From Fen-1118 sp964647025 (lineage in GTDB: Bacteria; Myxococcota_A; Polyangia; Fen-1088), in the NCBI GenBank assembly GCA_964647025.1, contig CAZYFU010000010.1, positions 21,913-85,912 on the forward strand: a stretch of 64,000 nucleotides of DNA, in the 5' to 3' direction. A model generated the notes under the pieces. The model was not told the DNA's origin and did no database searches. It saw only the letters and a list, made by a program, of their open reading frames with translations. Shown piece after piece: positions 24,996-34,296 of the stretch (its first letter is position 1; each line of letters begins with the position of its first letter). A program made the translations under genes and the position numbers.

Positions 24996-26237
24996 TCAGT
25001 AGATGGCGACGCCGAAGGTGAAGCTCTGCGCGCCTTGCCACGCCTGGTCGGCGAGTCCGACCTTGGCCGACGTATAGTCGAAGCGCGCCGTCAAGGCCAG
25101 GCGGGTGGTGAGCGATAGCTCGAGCATGGCACCGCCGCCGAACGCGGGGCCATTGCGCGAGCCGGCCAGGTCGTGGTTGGCATACATCACGCCCGCGTGG
25201 CCGAAGCCGCCGAGATGCAGTCGCCACACGCTGAGCGGAAAGAACTGCGCCTCCAGCGACAGGTTGTGGCGCGAGAAGGAGTTGCCGTCGACGTCTTGGC
25301 CCCCCGCGGGCGACCAATTGGCCAGGATGCCGACCATGGAGTGCGGGAAGTAGCCAAACTGGATGTCGCCGGCCACGCCGTCCGCGTTCAAGCTGGCGTG
25401 CGTCGAGTGCAGGATGCCGAGGTTCATCTTCCACGCGAAGCCCTGTCGATTGAGCGGCGCGCGTCCGAGCCGCACCAAGCCCCAGCCTTCGTCGTCCATG
25501 ACCTTGGCTTCCGTGCTGGATTCGACGTCGGCTTGCGTGAGCTGCGCCAACGGCACCTCGCGCTGTTGTCCGGCAGGGTCCTTCAAGTGGACGCTCTGCC
25601 ATGGGTACATGGCCACGGTCCCGTCGTAGCGCACGCCCTCCGTGGCGATCATTCCCACCGTCGCAGCGAGCGCGACGACGACCAGCATGACCACGAGCTC
25701 GTCGTGCCCGCTGCCGCCTCCTCCGGTCTTGCGGCCACGGTTCGCCGTGGGCGCCGGTTTCGGTGGCGAGAGCGGTCGGCTGGGCATCCCGACGCCCGGA
25801 CCGCGTGGGCCGGGAACAGTGCGGCCCAGGTGCGCCACCCCCGGCAGCGGCGGGACGAGCGGCGGAACCAAAGGAGGCGGGAACGGTGCGACCATCACGC
25901 CCACGCCGACATGCGGTCCGCTCTCGACGTACGCGTCGGGCTGCGGCTCTTGTGGTGGATACCCATCCTGCGCGTACGGCTGCGCCTGCGGTGCGGGCTG
26001 GGTCGTATCGATGGCGTCGGCGCGGCGCTCGCCGAGCTGTTGCACCACGCGCACGCTCTGCCCCCGCTGTTCGGGGGGCAACGACGCCAGACGCGCGAGC
26101 TCCGACTTGGGGATCACGTACTCGTTCGAGAGGCATCCGCCGCACGCGTAGGACAGGAACGCAGCGAACGCAATCAAGGCGGTCGTGGTGTGGCGGACAC
26201 TGTTCGTCGAGTGTCGAGAAGGAGCTGGCATGCGCAT
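24996..26237 (-). CDS. Pro-rich envelope lipoprotein with central membrane helix and beta-rich C terminus
   Basis: About 413 residues from ATG 26237 (a second ATG lies at 26231). The N terminus looks exported, with hydrophobic ALIAFAAFLSYACGGC offering Cys residues for lipidation. Residues 60-150 are Pro/Gly-rich. A second hydrophobic stretch (ELVVMLVVVALAATVGMIA) lies near residue 190. The last 200 residues have alternating aromatic/hydrophobic strands ending FTFGVAIY, resembling an outer-membrane barrel-like or porin-type end. No named family recognised. The middle helix makes topology uncertain. Confidence 0.6.
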   Translation of the reverse strand: MRMPAPSRHSTNSVRHTTTALIAFAAFLSYACGGCLSNEYVIPKSELARLASLPPEQRGQSVRVVQQLGERRADAIDTTQPAPQAQPYAQDGYPPQEPQPDAYVESGPHVGVGVMVAPFPPPLVPPLVPPLPGVAHLGRTVPGPRGPGVGMPSRPLSPPKPAPTANRGRKTGGGGSGHDELVVMLVVVALAATVGMIATEGVRYDGTVAMYPWQSVHLKDPAGQQREVPLAQLTQADVESSTEAKVMDDEGWGLVRLGRAPLNRQGFAWKMNLGILHSTHASLNADGVAGDIQFGYFPHSMVGILANWSPAGGQDVDGNSFSRHNLSLEAQFFPLSVWRLHLGGFGHAGVMYANHDLAGSRNGPAFGGGAMLELSLTTRLALTARFDYTSAKVGLADQAWQGAQSFTFGVAIY

Positions 26238-26502
26238 GGCGCCCGACGGTAGCAGCTTTTGTGCCGGCCGTGCAGCGGGGACTCGCCCGCTGTTTCTGCC
26301 GACTTGTGCGCGTCGGCGCAGCGGTGGGCCGTCGGACTGTGGTGTGAAAGCCACGGTGGACCGTCGCGCATCGGCTCGCCTGCGTGCAGTTCTCCTCGAC
26401 GGTGAGTCCGCGGTTGGCAGCTGGTTTCGTTCCGCCCGATTCTTGCGGCTCTGGCTGAACGAACGTATAGTGAGGCTGAGACGAATTCCATCGGAGGGAA
26501 CC

Positions 26503-26811
26503 ATGGGAATCGATGTTCGCGTAGAGACAGAGTCAGGCGAAGTTCAGGACGAGGTTCTCGACGACGGGAACCTGACCGAGAAGCTGCTCCCGGATCGCGA
26601 GGACCCGACTTCACCCTGTTTGCGCTTCGTCGACCCGTTCGGGGACACCTTGTTCAACCAGATTCAAATCCCGCTGGTCGTCACGGAGCTCGAGAAGAAG
26701 CTGCGCGGATCGGCGCGGGCCGAGGTGAAAGCGCATTGCGAGGCGATTCTCAAGGCAGTGAAGGCCGCAGACGGCGAAGAGCACACGTACGTCCGTTTCT
26801 CGGGCGAATAG
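26503..26811 (+). CDS. Conserved hypothetical protein, 102 aa
   Basis: A small acidic soluble protein. The GGAGGG Shine-Dalgarno a few bases before ATG 26503 fixes the start. It has a beta-rich first half (DVRVETESGEVQDEVLDDGN, PCLRFVDPFGDTLFNQIQIP) and a helical second half (VTELEKKLRGSARAEVKAHC). No family recognised. It is 28 bases upstream of the DUF763 gene on the same strand and probably cotranscribed. Confidence 0.68.
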   Translation: MGIDVRVETESGEVQDEVLDDGNLTEKLLPDREDPTSPCLRFVDPFGDTLFNQIQIPLVVTELEKKLRGSARAEVKAHCEAILKAVKAADGEEHTYVRFSGE

Positions 26812-26839
26812 CGCGTCTGCCGAGCAAAGCTCCGCGAGC

Positions 26840-28090
26840 ATGAGAACTGGCACCGCGGATTTGCCCCTGCATGGCGGGCGCGTGCCCATGTGGTTGGCCG
26901 CACGGATGGCGCGCCTTGGCCGGGTCATGGTCGAGGCACTCGTCATCGAGTACGGACGCGACGAGGTCTTGCGCCGACTGGCCGACCCCTTCTGGTTTCA
27001 GTCGCTCGGCTGCGTGATGGGGATGGACTGGCATTCGTCGGGTATCACGACCAGCGTTCTCGGGGCGCTCAAGCGCGGGTTGGCCCCGGTGGAAGGCGAG
27101 CTCGGCATCCACGTTTGCGGCGGTCGAGGCCGACACTCCAGGCGCACCCCCGATGAGCTGCGCGCCCTGGGCGACAGGCTGTCCGTCGACGCCGCCGGCC
27201 TGGTGCGTGCGAGCCGCTTGGTCGCGAAGGTCGACAGCGCGGCGGTGCAGGATGGCTTCGACCTGTACCTTCACGGCTTCATCGTCGCCGACGACGGGAA
27301 ATGGGTCGTCGTCCAGCAGGGCATGAACCCGGCAAGACGCCAGGCGCGCCGCTACCACTGGCTCTGGGATCGCGCGGGCTCGTTCGTGGACCAGCCGCAC
27401 TCGGCCATCGAGGGCGAGCCGGCACCCACGCCTATCGTCAACCTCACGGATCGTGCGGCCGCGGCGTCGCGTCAACAAACCGTGGCGCTCGCGGTGTCGG
27501 ATCCGGCCAAGGTCGTGGCTCAGGTCGAACGCGTGCTGGAAATGCCGAGCCACCATGACGTGCGCGCCGATAACCTCGATCTGCGCAGACTGGGGGCCGC
27601 GTTGCACGTGGCGGCGAAGCAGGGCCCGGCGACTTTTCCCGAGCTGCTCCTCACCCCCAACATCGGCCAGCGCACGCTGTTCGCGCTGGCGCTGGTGGCG
27701 GAGGTCTTGCACGGTGCGCCGTGTCGGTTTTCCGACCCTGCGCGGTTCTCCTTTGCCCACGGAGGTAAGGACGGGCACCCGTTCCCGGTGCCGCTCAAGG
27801 TCTACGACGAGACGCTCGGAGCCCTTCGACGCGCCGTGGATGGCGCCAAGCTGGGTCAGACGGACAAGCTGGCTGCCCTACGAAAGCTGGACGAACAGTG
27901 CCGGTTGGCCGAACGGGCGGCCAGTGGGAGGGCGTTGCCCACCAGCCCGTCGATTGCGCTTGCGGCGGTGATCGCGCACGAACGGCGCGTCTCGCCGCAG
28001 TTGGGCGGCCGTACCTGCTCGGGCGGAGCAACACGACCGCGTCAGTTGTCGCTCAGGTTTGGTCCCGGAGCGCCTTTACGAGAATCTTGA
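26840..28090 (+). CDS. DUF763 domain protein
   Basis: A 416-residue protein. Its beginning, MRTGTADLPLHGGRVPMWLA, and segments such as LGCVMGMDWHSSGITTSVLG, WVVVQQGMNP and LLLTPNIGQRTLFALALVAE match DUF763, a conserved archaeal/bacterial family suspected to act on nucleic acids because it contains a helix-hairpin-helix-like segment. The activity is unknown. Conserved His, Asp and Gln residues in the first half could be catalytic. The 3' end overlaps the convergent flgM gene by 38 bases, so the last dozen residues (after about 'RQLSLRF') may be poorly constrained. Confidence 0.82.
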   Translation: MRTGTADLPLHGGRVPMWLAARMARLGRVMVEALVIEYGRDEVLRRLADPFWFQSLGCVMGMDWHSSGITTSVLGALKRGLAPVEGELGIHVCGGRGRHSRRTPDELRALGDRLSVDAAGLVRASRLVAKVDSAAVQDGFDLYLHGFIVADDGKWVVVQQGMNPARRQARRYHWLWDRAGSFVDQPHSAIEGEPAPTPIVNLTDRAAAASRQQTVALAVSDPAKVVAQVERVLEMPSHHDVRADNLDLRRLGAALHVAAKQGPATFPELLLTPNIGQRTLFALALVAEVLHGAPCRFSDPARFSFAHGGKDGHPFPVPLKVYDETLGALRRAVDGAKLGQTDKLAALRKLDEQCRLAERAASGRALPTSPSIALAAVIAHERRVSPQLGGRTCSGGATRPRQLSLRFGPGAPLRES

Positions 28091-28244
28091 GCGCGAGGCG
28101 TTGTGGGTGGACCTTGTACGTTCCCTCCGCGACCTGACGACGAAGCTCTTCCACTCGGATGCGCCGCGAAACCGACTCTGCGCTGGGCGTGGACGGCGCA
28201 CTGAGTGGACCCCTGCGCACTTGTAGGTTGGTTGGTGCTGCCAT
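28053..28244 (-). CDS. flgM: FlgM-like anti-sigma-28 factor
   Basis: The C-terminal half RRIRVEELRRQVAEGTYKVH followed by PQRLALKILVKAL matches the sigma-28-binding region of FlgM, which holds FliA inactive until the flagellar hook is complete in flagellated bacteria. The start is uncertain: ATG 28244 (63 residues), ATG 28256 or a longer frame to 28328. FlgM proteins are about 90 residues, so the longer form is possible. It lies 144 bases downstream of fliA on the same strand, supporting an anti-sigma/sigma pair. Confidence 0.72.
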   Translation of the reverse strand: MAAPTNLQVRRGPLSAPSTPSAESVSRRIRVEELRRQVAEGTYKVHPQRLALKILVKALRDQT

Positions 28245-28388
28245 GTACTCGAACATCGGCCCCTGTGAGAAATCCTTAAGAGGATCCGAGAGGTTTTTTC
28301 GACTTTTTCGAAAGTCGAACGATGGCAAGGAGTTAGGGACCCAACCCAGGCCCCCGCGCTCGGTGGAGACGGCTTTGGCGCCTTCGGA

Positions 28389-29192
28389 CTACGCTGCGAC
28401 GGCGTCTTCGATGTCCGACAGCGACTCGCGCAGGCGGCGCGTGGCTTCGCCGTGGATCTGACAGACGCGGGATTCGGTCACGCCGAGGATCTCGCCGATC
28501 TCCTTCAGGTTCATGTTCTCGCAGTAGTAGAGCGAGAGCACCTGCTGCATCTTCTCGGGCAGATCGTCGATGCCGGAGACCAAGTGCGCGAGCGCTTCCC
28601 GGTGCGCGGTGAGCTCGAAGGGATCGGGAGAGTTGTTGTCGCTCGTGCGTTCGAGGAAATCTGGACCCGCGTCGTCGATACCGACCACCGACGATCCGGA
28701 GAGCTTCTGCTGGCGGGTATACAGCTCGTCTACCCTGAGGCCGAGGGTCTCTGCGAGCTCGCCCTGGTCGGGCGTACGACCGAGTTGGGACTCGAGCTTG
28801 CGCGTCGCTTCACGCAGCTCGTTCGAGAGGCGCCGCATATCGCGAGAAAGCGTGTCGCGGGCGCGCAGGTCGTCGAGCATGGCGCCGCGGATGCGGAACT
28901 CGGCGAAGGCTTCGAAGCGATCGACGCGCTTGGGGTCGAAGCGCTCGGCAGCCTCCATGAGTCCGATCACGCCTGCCGAGACCAGATCGTCGATCTCGAC
29001 GTGGGCTGGAAGGCGACGGGCGAGCCGACGCGCCACCTTCTCGATGTACGGGAAGAACTTGGCCGCATACTCACGGCGTCGCGCTGCGAGCGCCTTCGGG
29101 GAAAGCTTGCGTTCACTGGTACGCTTCTTGGCCGCCTTGTGCGCTGCCGGCCGTCGTTGCTTACTTACCCGAGCTCGCTTCGCTTTTGGCAT
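28389..29192 (-). CDS. fliA: RNA polymerase sigma-28 factor (FliA/WhiG family)
   Basis: A 267-residue sigma factor. Region 2 (IEKVARRLARRLPAHVEIDD, VIGLMEAAERFDPKRVDRFE, AFAEFRIRGAMLDDLRARD), region 3 (LRVDELYTRQQKLSGSSVVG) and region 4 (LPEKMQQVLSLYYCENMNLK followed by EIGEILGVTESRVCQIHGEA) follow the FliA order. A Lys/Arg-rich extension of about 35 residues precedes region 2. ATG 29192 is the only usable start: no other start codon occurs until Val52. No Shine-Dalgarno is evident, and a sigma-54-type promoter sits directly upstream. Genes controlled by it are not in this window; sigma-28 in non-flagellated myxobacteria may drive other surface or developmental genes. Confidence 0.9.
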   Translation of the reverse strand: MPKAKRARVSKQRRPAAHKAAKKRTSERKLSPKALAARRREYAAKFFPYIEKVARRLARRLPAHVEIDDLVSAGVIGLMEAAERFDPKRVDRFEAFAEFRIRGAMLDDLRARDTLSRDMRRLSNELREATRKLESQLGRTPDQGELAETLGLRVDELYTRQQKLSGSSVVGIDDAGPDFLERTSDNNSPDPFELTAHREALAHLVSGIDDLPEKMQQVLSLYYCENMNLKEIGEILGVTESRVCQIHGEATRRLRESLSDIEDAVAA

Positions 29193-29204
29193 GCCGACCC
29201 GGTG

Positions 29205-29220
29205 TGCAGCCGCCGTGCCA
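29205..29220 (-). promoter_or_regulatory. Sigma-54 (-24/-12) promoter upstream of fliA
   Basis: On the minus strand the sequence TGGCACGGCGGCTGCA matches the RpoN consensus TGGCACGNNNNTTGCW with one mismatch (C for T at position 12). The invariant GG and GC have the correct 10-base spacing. The predicted transcript start (about 29194) is only 2 bases before the fliA ATG, implying a leaderless mRNA. Confidence 0.6.
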
Positions 29221-29281
29221 GGAAAGTGGACTCGCTAACCTGGCCAATATCCTGGCAGTTGTGACCCGGCCTCGACGGGAT

Positions 29282-29301
29282 CGTCATCCGAATGACGTCA
29301 T
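29282..29301. promoter_or_regulatory. CGTCAT/ATGACG repeats upstream of fliA
   Basis: CGTCAT-CCGA-ATGACG is an inverted repeat, and its right half is also the left half of the perfect palindrome ATGACGTCAT (29292-29301). The cluster lies 62-77 bases upstream of the sigma-54-type promoter, a distance where an activator could bind. It is also just after the stop codon of the NtrC-like gene. Confidence 0.4.
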
Positions 29302-29378
29302 GAGGGGGATCGAACCGTCAAGCCACTGACGACTGCGAGGGAAAACGTGGCGCCAATGACGATCGGATCGGCAGGTGA

Positions 29379-30704
29379 TCAGGCCACGGTTCGGCGGCGC
29401 AGCTTCTCAACAAGGGTGGTGCGGTTCATGCCCAGCAATTCCGCGGCGCGGTTCTTGTTGCCGCCGGTTCGTTCCAACGCTTGACCGATCAAGCGGTCTT
29501 CGAGCTGGGTGAGTAGGAGTCGGAGATCCACGCCGTGAGGTGGTAGGTCTACGATTGCCGGACCAAGCGCCTTCACATCGGTGCGCAGACTGGCGGGCAG
29601 GTCGTACACAGTGACTCCGCGATCCTTGGCGGTGGTCACGAGATTTGCGACGACGTTTTCCAGTTGTCGTACGTTGCCGGGCCACGGGAACTCGCCGAGC
29701 CTGACCAGCACGTCGGGTGGCAAGGGCGGCGTCTCCCGACCGCGGAAGGTGTTGGCGGCGCGGCGGAAGTGCTCGACCAGGATCGGGATGTCCTCGAGGC
29801 GCTCGCGCAGCGGCGGGATCTCGATGGGAATGATGTTGAGGCGGTAGTAGAGATCCTCGATGAACGAGCCTTCGCGTACCGCCTGTTCGAGGTTTCGGGT
29901 GGTGGCTGCGATGATGCGCACGTCCGCTCGTCTGCGACTCGCAGCGTCCCGGACCAGTCGCAGAAGGCCCACTTGGAGCTCGCGCGCGAGATTCGCGATC
30001 TCGTCGATGAAGAGGGTGCCGCGGAGTGCCTCCCCAAGCTTGCCTTGGCCGGTTGTCGGAGCCTCTTTGCCCGAGACATTGGGGGCGCCGAACATGTCTG
30101 TCGTGGTGAGCTTGTTCTCGCCGTTTGCCAGCCGTATGGCCACGAACGGTCCGTTGCGACGCGTACCGCACGCGTGGATCAAACGGGCAACGACCTCTTT
30201 GCCGGTGCCGTCTTCGCCGCGGATGAGGACGCTGGCGTCGGAGTCCGCGACCTGGTCGACCCGTTCGAGCACGACGTGCATGGCGGGATGCTCGCCAACC
30301 AAGGTCGCGCCGCTGGTCCGCAGCGGAGCAACGCCGCGTCCGCGCTCTGCCAAGGCACGCTCGATGACATCTCCGCAGACCTCGTCGTGGAAGGACTGCG
30401 GGATGAAGTCGACCGCGCCCATGCGAAACGCCGAGACGATCTCGCGCACCGTGCCCAGGGCCGCGCGGACCACGACCGGGATGGCCATCTTTCGCGCGTG
30501 AGCCGAGGCGACCACGTTGCGGACGGTCTCGCTTGGCAGTCCCAGCGAGATCACGCAAAGCTCGAACGTCTTCGATGAAAGGGCATCGAGCGCGCGCGTG
30601 GCGTTCTCCACGGCCAGGCATTCATAGCCGAGGGACGCCACCACACGCGCGAGTGCTTCTCGCGCAGCTTTGTCGTCGTCGACGAGGAGAATCCGTATCT
30701 GCAT
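29379..30704 (-). CDS. NtrC-family regulator with degenerate receiver and no GAFTGA loop (FleQ/FlrA-like tail)
   Basis: A 441-residue protein with receiver, AAA+ and Fis-type HTH domains. The receiver (1-115) keeps the acidic pair (VDDD) but the phospho-acceptor position is Ser53 in CVISLGLPSE, and the conserved Lys is replaced (DFIPQSF). The AAA+ domain has Walker A GEDGTGKE and Walker B GTLFIDE, yet the GAFTGA loop that contacts sigma-54 is replaced by non-matching residues in FGAPNVSGKEAPTTGQGK. The arginine-finger region (LYYRLNIIPIEIPPLRER) and HTH (NKNRAAELLGMNRTTLVEKL, like FleQ/FlrA) are intact. It probably binds DNA without phosphorylation control and may not activate sigma-54. ATG 30704 has GGGAGG directly abutting it, which is too close, so a start farther upstream (open to 30923) is possible. 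Confidence 0.85.
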   Translation of the reverse strand: MQIRILLVDDDKAAREALARVVASLGYECLAVENATRALDALSSKTFELCVISLGLPSETVRNVVASAHARKMAIPVVVRAALGTVREIVSAFRMGAVDFIPQSFHDEVCGDVIERALAERGRGVAPLRTSGATLVGEHPAMHVVLERVDQVADSDASVLIRGEDGTGKEVVARLIHACGTRRNGPFVAIRLANGENKLTTTDMFGAPNVSGKEAPTTGQGKLGEALRGTLFIDEIANLARELQVGLLRLVRDAASRRRADVRIIAATTRNLEQAVREGSFIEDLYYRLNIIPIEIPPLRERLEDIPILVEHFRRAANTFRGRETPPLPPDVLVRLGEFPWPGNVRQLENVVANLVTTAKDRGVTVYDLPASLRTDVKALGPAIVDLPPHGVDLRLLLTQLEDRLIGQALERTGGNKNRAAELLGMNRTTLVEKLRRRTVA

Positions 30705-31052
30705 CCTCCCGCACGTAATCGGCGGAACGATCCGCACCCTGAAGCTCTTGGTCGGGCTTCTTTCGACGGTCGCGGACGATCGCGATCGGATTCTCTTCGG
30801 TCCTTTTCGTTGTCGGCCTGCAGGTGTTTTGCGCATGCCTTGTCCGCGATTGGATCGGCCGTCCGGGACGACGAACAGGGCCCGCATTGTACCCCTACTC
30901 CAGCGTTTCCGCTCCGCTTTCACGGCGTTCCAAGAATGCGGTGGGCCGCGATGCCGGGCGCAAAGCAGGATGACTGCCGTCGGAGAACCGACTCGGGAAA
31001 CCGACGAGCCCGTTACCCGTCAATCACCCTCCAATCGCCCGCCAATCGCTCC
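30705..31052. other. 348-base region between crcB and the NtrC-like gene
   Basis: Both flanking genes are on the minus strand, so this holds the end of the crcB transcript and the promoter of the regulator. The regulator's frame stays open to 30923, but the extra sequence is Arg-rich and does not resemble a domain. The only other structure seen is a three-copy 11-base tandem repeat at its right edge. Confidence 0.5.
31021..31052. repeat. Three tandem 11-base repeats after crcB
   Basis: Copies CAATCACCCTC, CAATCGCCCGC and CAATCGCTCCT follow each other directly, ending at the crcB stop codon. Significance unknown. Confidence 0.45.
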
Positions 31053-31436
31053 TCAAGGCGAAAACAGCACGCCAGCCAGAATGACGCTCAGCGAGCCGGC
31101 GGCGAGACAGAGGATTACGGTGAGCGCGAAGTAGAGGACGGCGGTCGTGTACGCGCCGGATTGCAGGTAGCGGACGACATCGTGGTTGAAGCTGGAGTAG
31201 GTGGTGAGGCCCCCCATGAAGCCCGTGGTCAGCGTGAGCCTCAGCGCGGGAGAGAAGGCGGTGGTCCGCAGCGAGACCTGCATGACCAAGCCGATGAGGA
31301 AGCACCCGACCACGTTCACCAGCAACGTGCCGTAGGGGATGGCTCTGCCGAGACGCTCATCCGCCCAAAGGCCGACCAAATACCGAACGCCGGTTCCGAT
31401 AGCACCGGCCAGGCAAATCCAAAACAGCTTGACCAT
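31053..31436 (-). CDS. crcB: Fluoride ion channel CrcB/FluC
   Basis: A 127-residue, four-helix dual-topology membrane protein that exports fluoride. Family landmarks: GAIGTGVRYLVGL at the start, GTLLVNVVGCFLIG with the pore Asn, and GFMGGLTTYSSFNHD with the Phe/Ser-Thr track. Length is normal. The start is the second of two adjacent ATGs (31436 or 31439). The 127-base upstream region, shared with the divergent nuo operon, does not show a fluoride-riboswitch pattern that I can recognise. Confidence 0.9.
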   Translation of the reverse strand: MVKLFWICLAGAIGTGVRYLVGLWADERLGRAIPYGTLLVNVVGCFLIGLVMQVSLRTTAFSPALRLTLTTGFMGGLTTYSSFNHDVVRYLQSGAYTTAVLYFALTVILCLAAGSLSVILAGVLFSP

Positions 31437-31563
31437 CATCAAAGGTCGGAAAAATGAAGGACGCAACCCTAACACGGCACCTCCCCGCCGACCACAGGGT
31501 TTGGTTTTGTGCCAACCGGAGGTTGACGTTAGGCTTTTCACAACTCAAAGTGCAGACAGGCTG

Positions 31564-33434
<1,871 letters not shown>

Positions 33435-33438
<4 letters not shown>

Positions 33439-33995
33439 ACTTCGCAACCGCGGCACCTTCGCTGCTCGAGAAGATAGCCTTCTTCGTCCTGGCCGCCGGG
33501 GTCTTGGGCGGTGCCCTGGTCACCATCACGCGCAAGAGCGCAGTCGGGGCGCTGATCGCGCTCATCGCCACGTTCTGCGCGTCGGCTGGGCTCTACGCCA
33601 CGCTGTCAGCGCACTTCCTGGCCGTCCTGCAGGTGCTGGTCTACGCGGGCGCCATCATGGTGCTGTTCATCTTCGCGGTCATGATAGTCAGCCGCGACGA
33701 GACTCAGCCGATCGCGCTGCGCGGGCTGTTCCTGCGTGCTGCCGCGGTCCTCGCCATCGGCTACCTCTTCTACAAGACCGCCTGGATCGTCGTGCGTGAG
33801 CGCGGGAGCGACGTGCTGGCCGCGACCGCGCCTCCGCCCATTCCCGACTTCGGCAACGTGGCCGCGGTGGGGCGCCTGCTGTTCAGCGACTTCCTGTTCC
33901 CCTTCGAGGCGATTTCCTTGCTTCTACTGGCCGCGGTGGTGGGCGGCGTGGTCTTGGCCAGGCCACCCACGCGAAACGACGGAGGCGCCGTCTGA
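33435..33995 (+). CDS. nuoJ: NADH-quinone oxidoreductase subunit J
   Basis: A 186-residue membrane subunit of complex I with about five helices (LEKIAFFVLAAGVLGGALVT, LIALIATFCASAGLYATL, the conserved AVLQVLVYAGAIMVLFIFAV, and a C-terminal helix AISLLLLAAVVGGVVLA). The YAGAIMVLF motif around the proton-path pi-bulge is typical. It starts with GTG overlapping the nuoEF stop (GTGA), so it is translationally coupled, and its stop codon shares one base with the nuoK start. Confidence 0.93.
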
Positions 33996-34294
33996 TGCCA
34001 GGTCATTTCTACATTCTGGTCTCGCTAGCCCTGTTCTTCATCGGCACCACCGGCGTGCTCATGCGGCGGAACGCCTTGTTCGTGCTGATGAGCGTGGAGT
34101 TGCAGCTCGCCGCAGGTAGCCTGGCGCTGCTCGCGTTCTCGCGAGGCCTGGGCGATCAGCGTGGGCACGTGGTCGCGTTCTTCATCATGGCCCTGGCGGC
34201 GGCCGAGGCGGCGATCGGCCTCGCCATCGTGGTGTCCATCTACCGCGTGAACAAGAAGATCGATCTGGCCACCATCGACGAGCTCCGGAACTGA
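33995..34294 (+). CDS. nuoK: NADH-quinone oxidoreductase subunit K
   Basis: A 99-residue, three-helix complex I subunit of normal size. The conserved glutamates of the proton path are visible in LMSVELQLAAGSL and LAAAEAAIGLAIVV. The start overlaps the nuoJ stop by one base (TGATG). nuoL begins 2 bases after its stop. Confidence 0.95.
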   Translation: MPGHFYILVSLALFFIGTTGVLMRRNALFVLMSVELQLAAGSLALLAFSRGLGDQRGHVVAFFIMALAAAEAAIGLAIVVSIYRVNKKIDLATIDELRN

Positions 34295-34296
34295 CC

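Noticed and set aside
31437..31563. Fluoride riboswitch upstream of crcB
   Set aside because: The conserved GG-x-GATGG and pseudoknot elements were not found in the leader.
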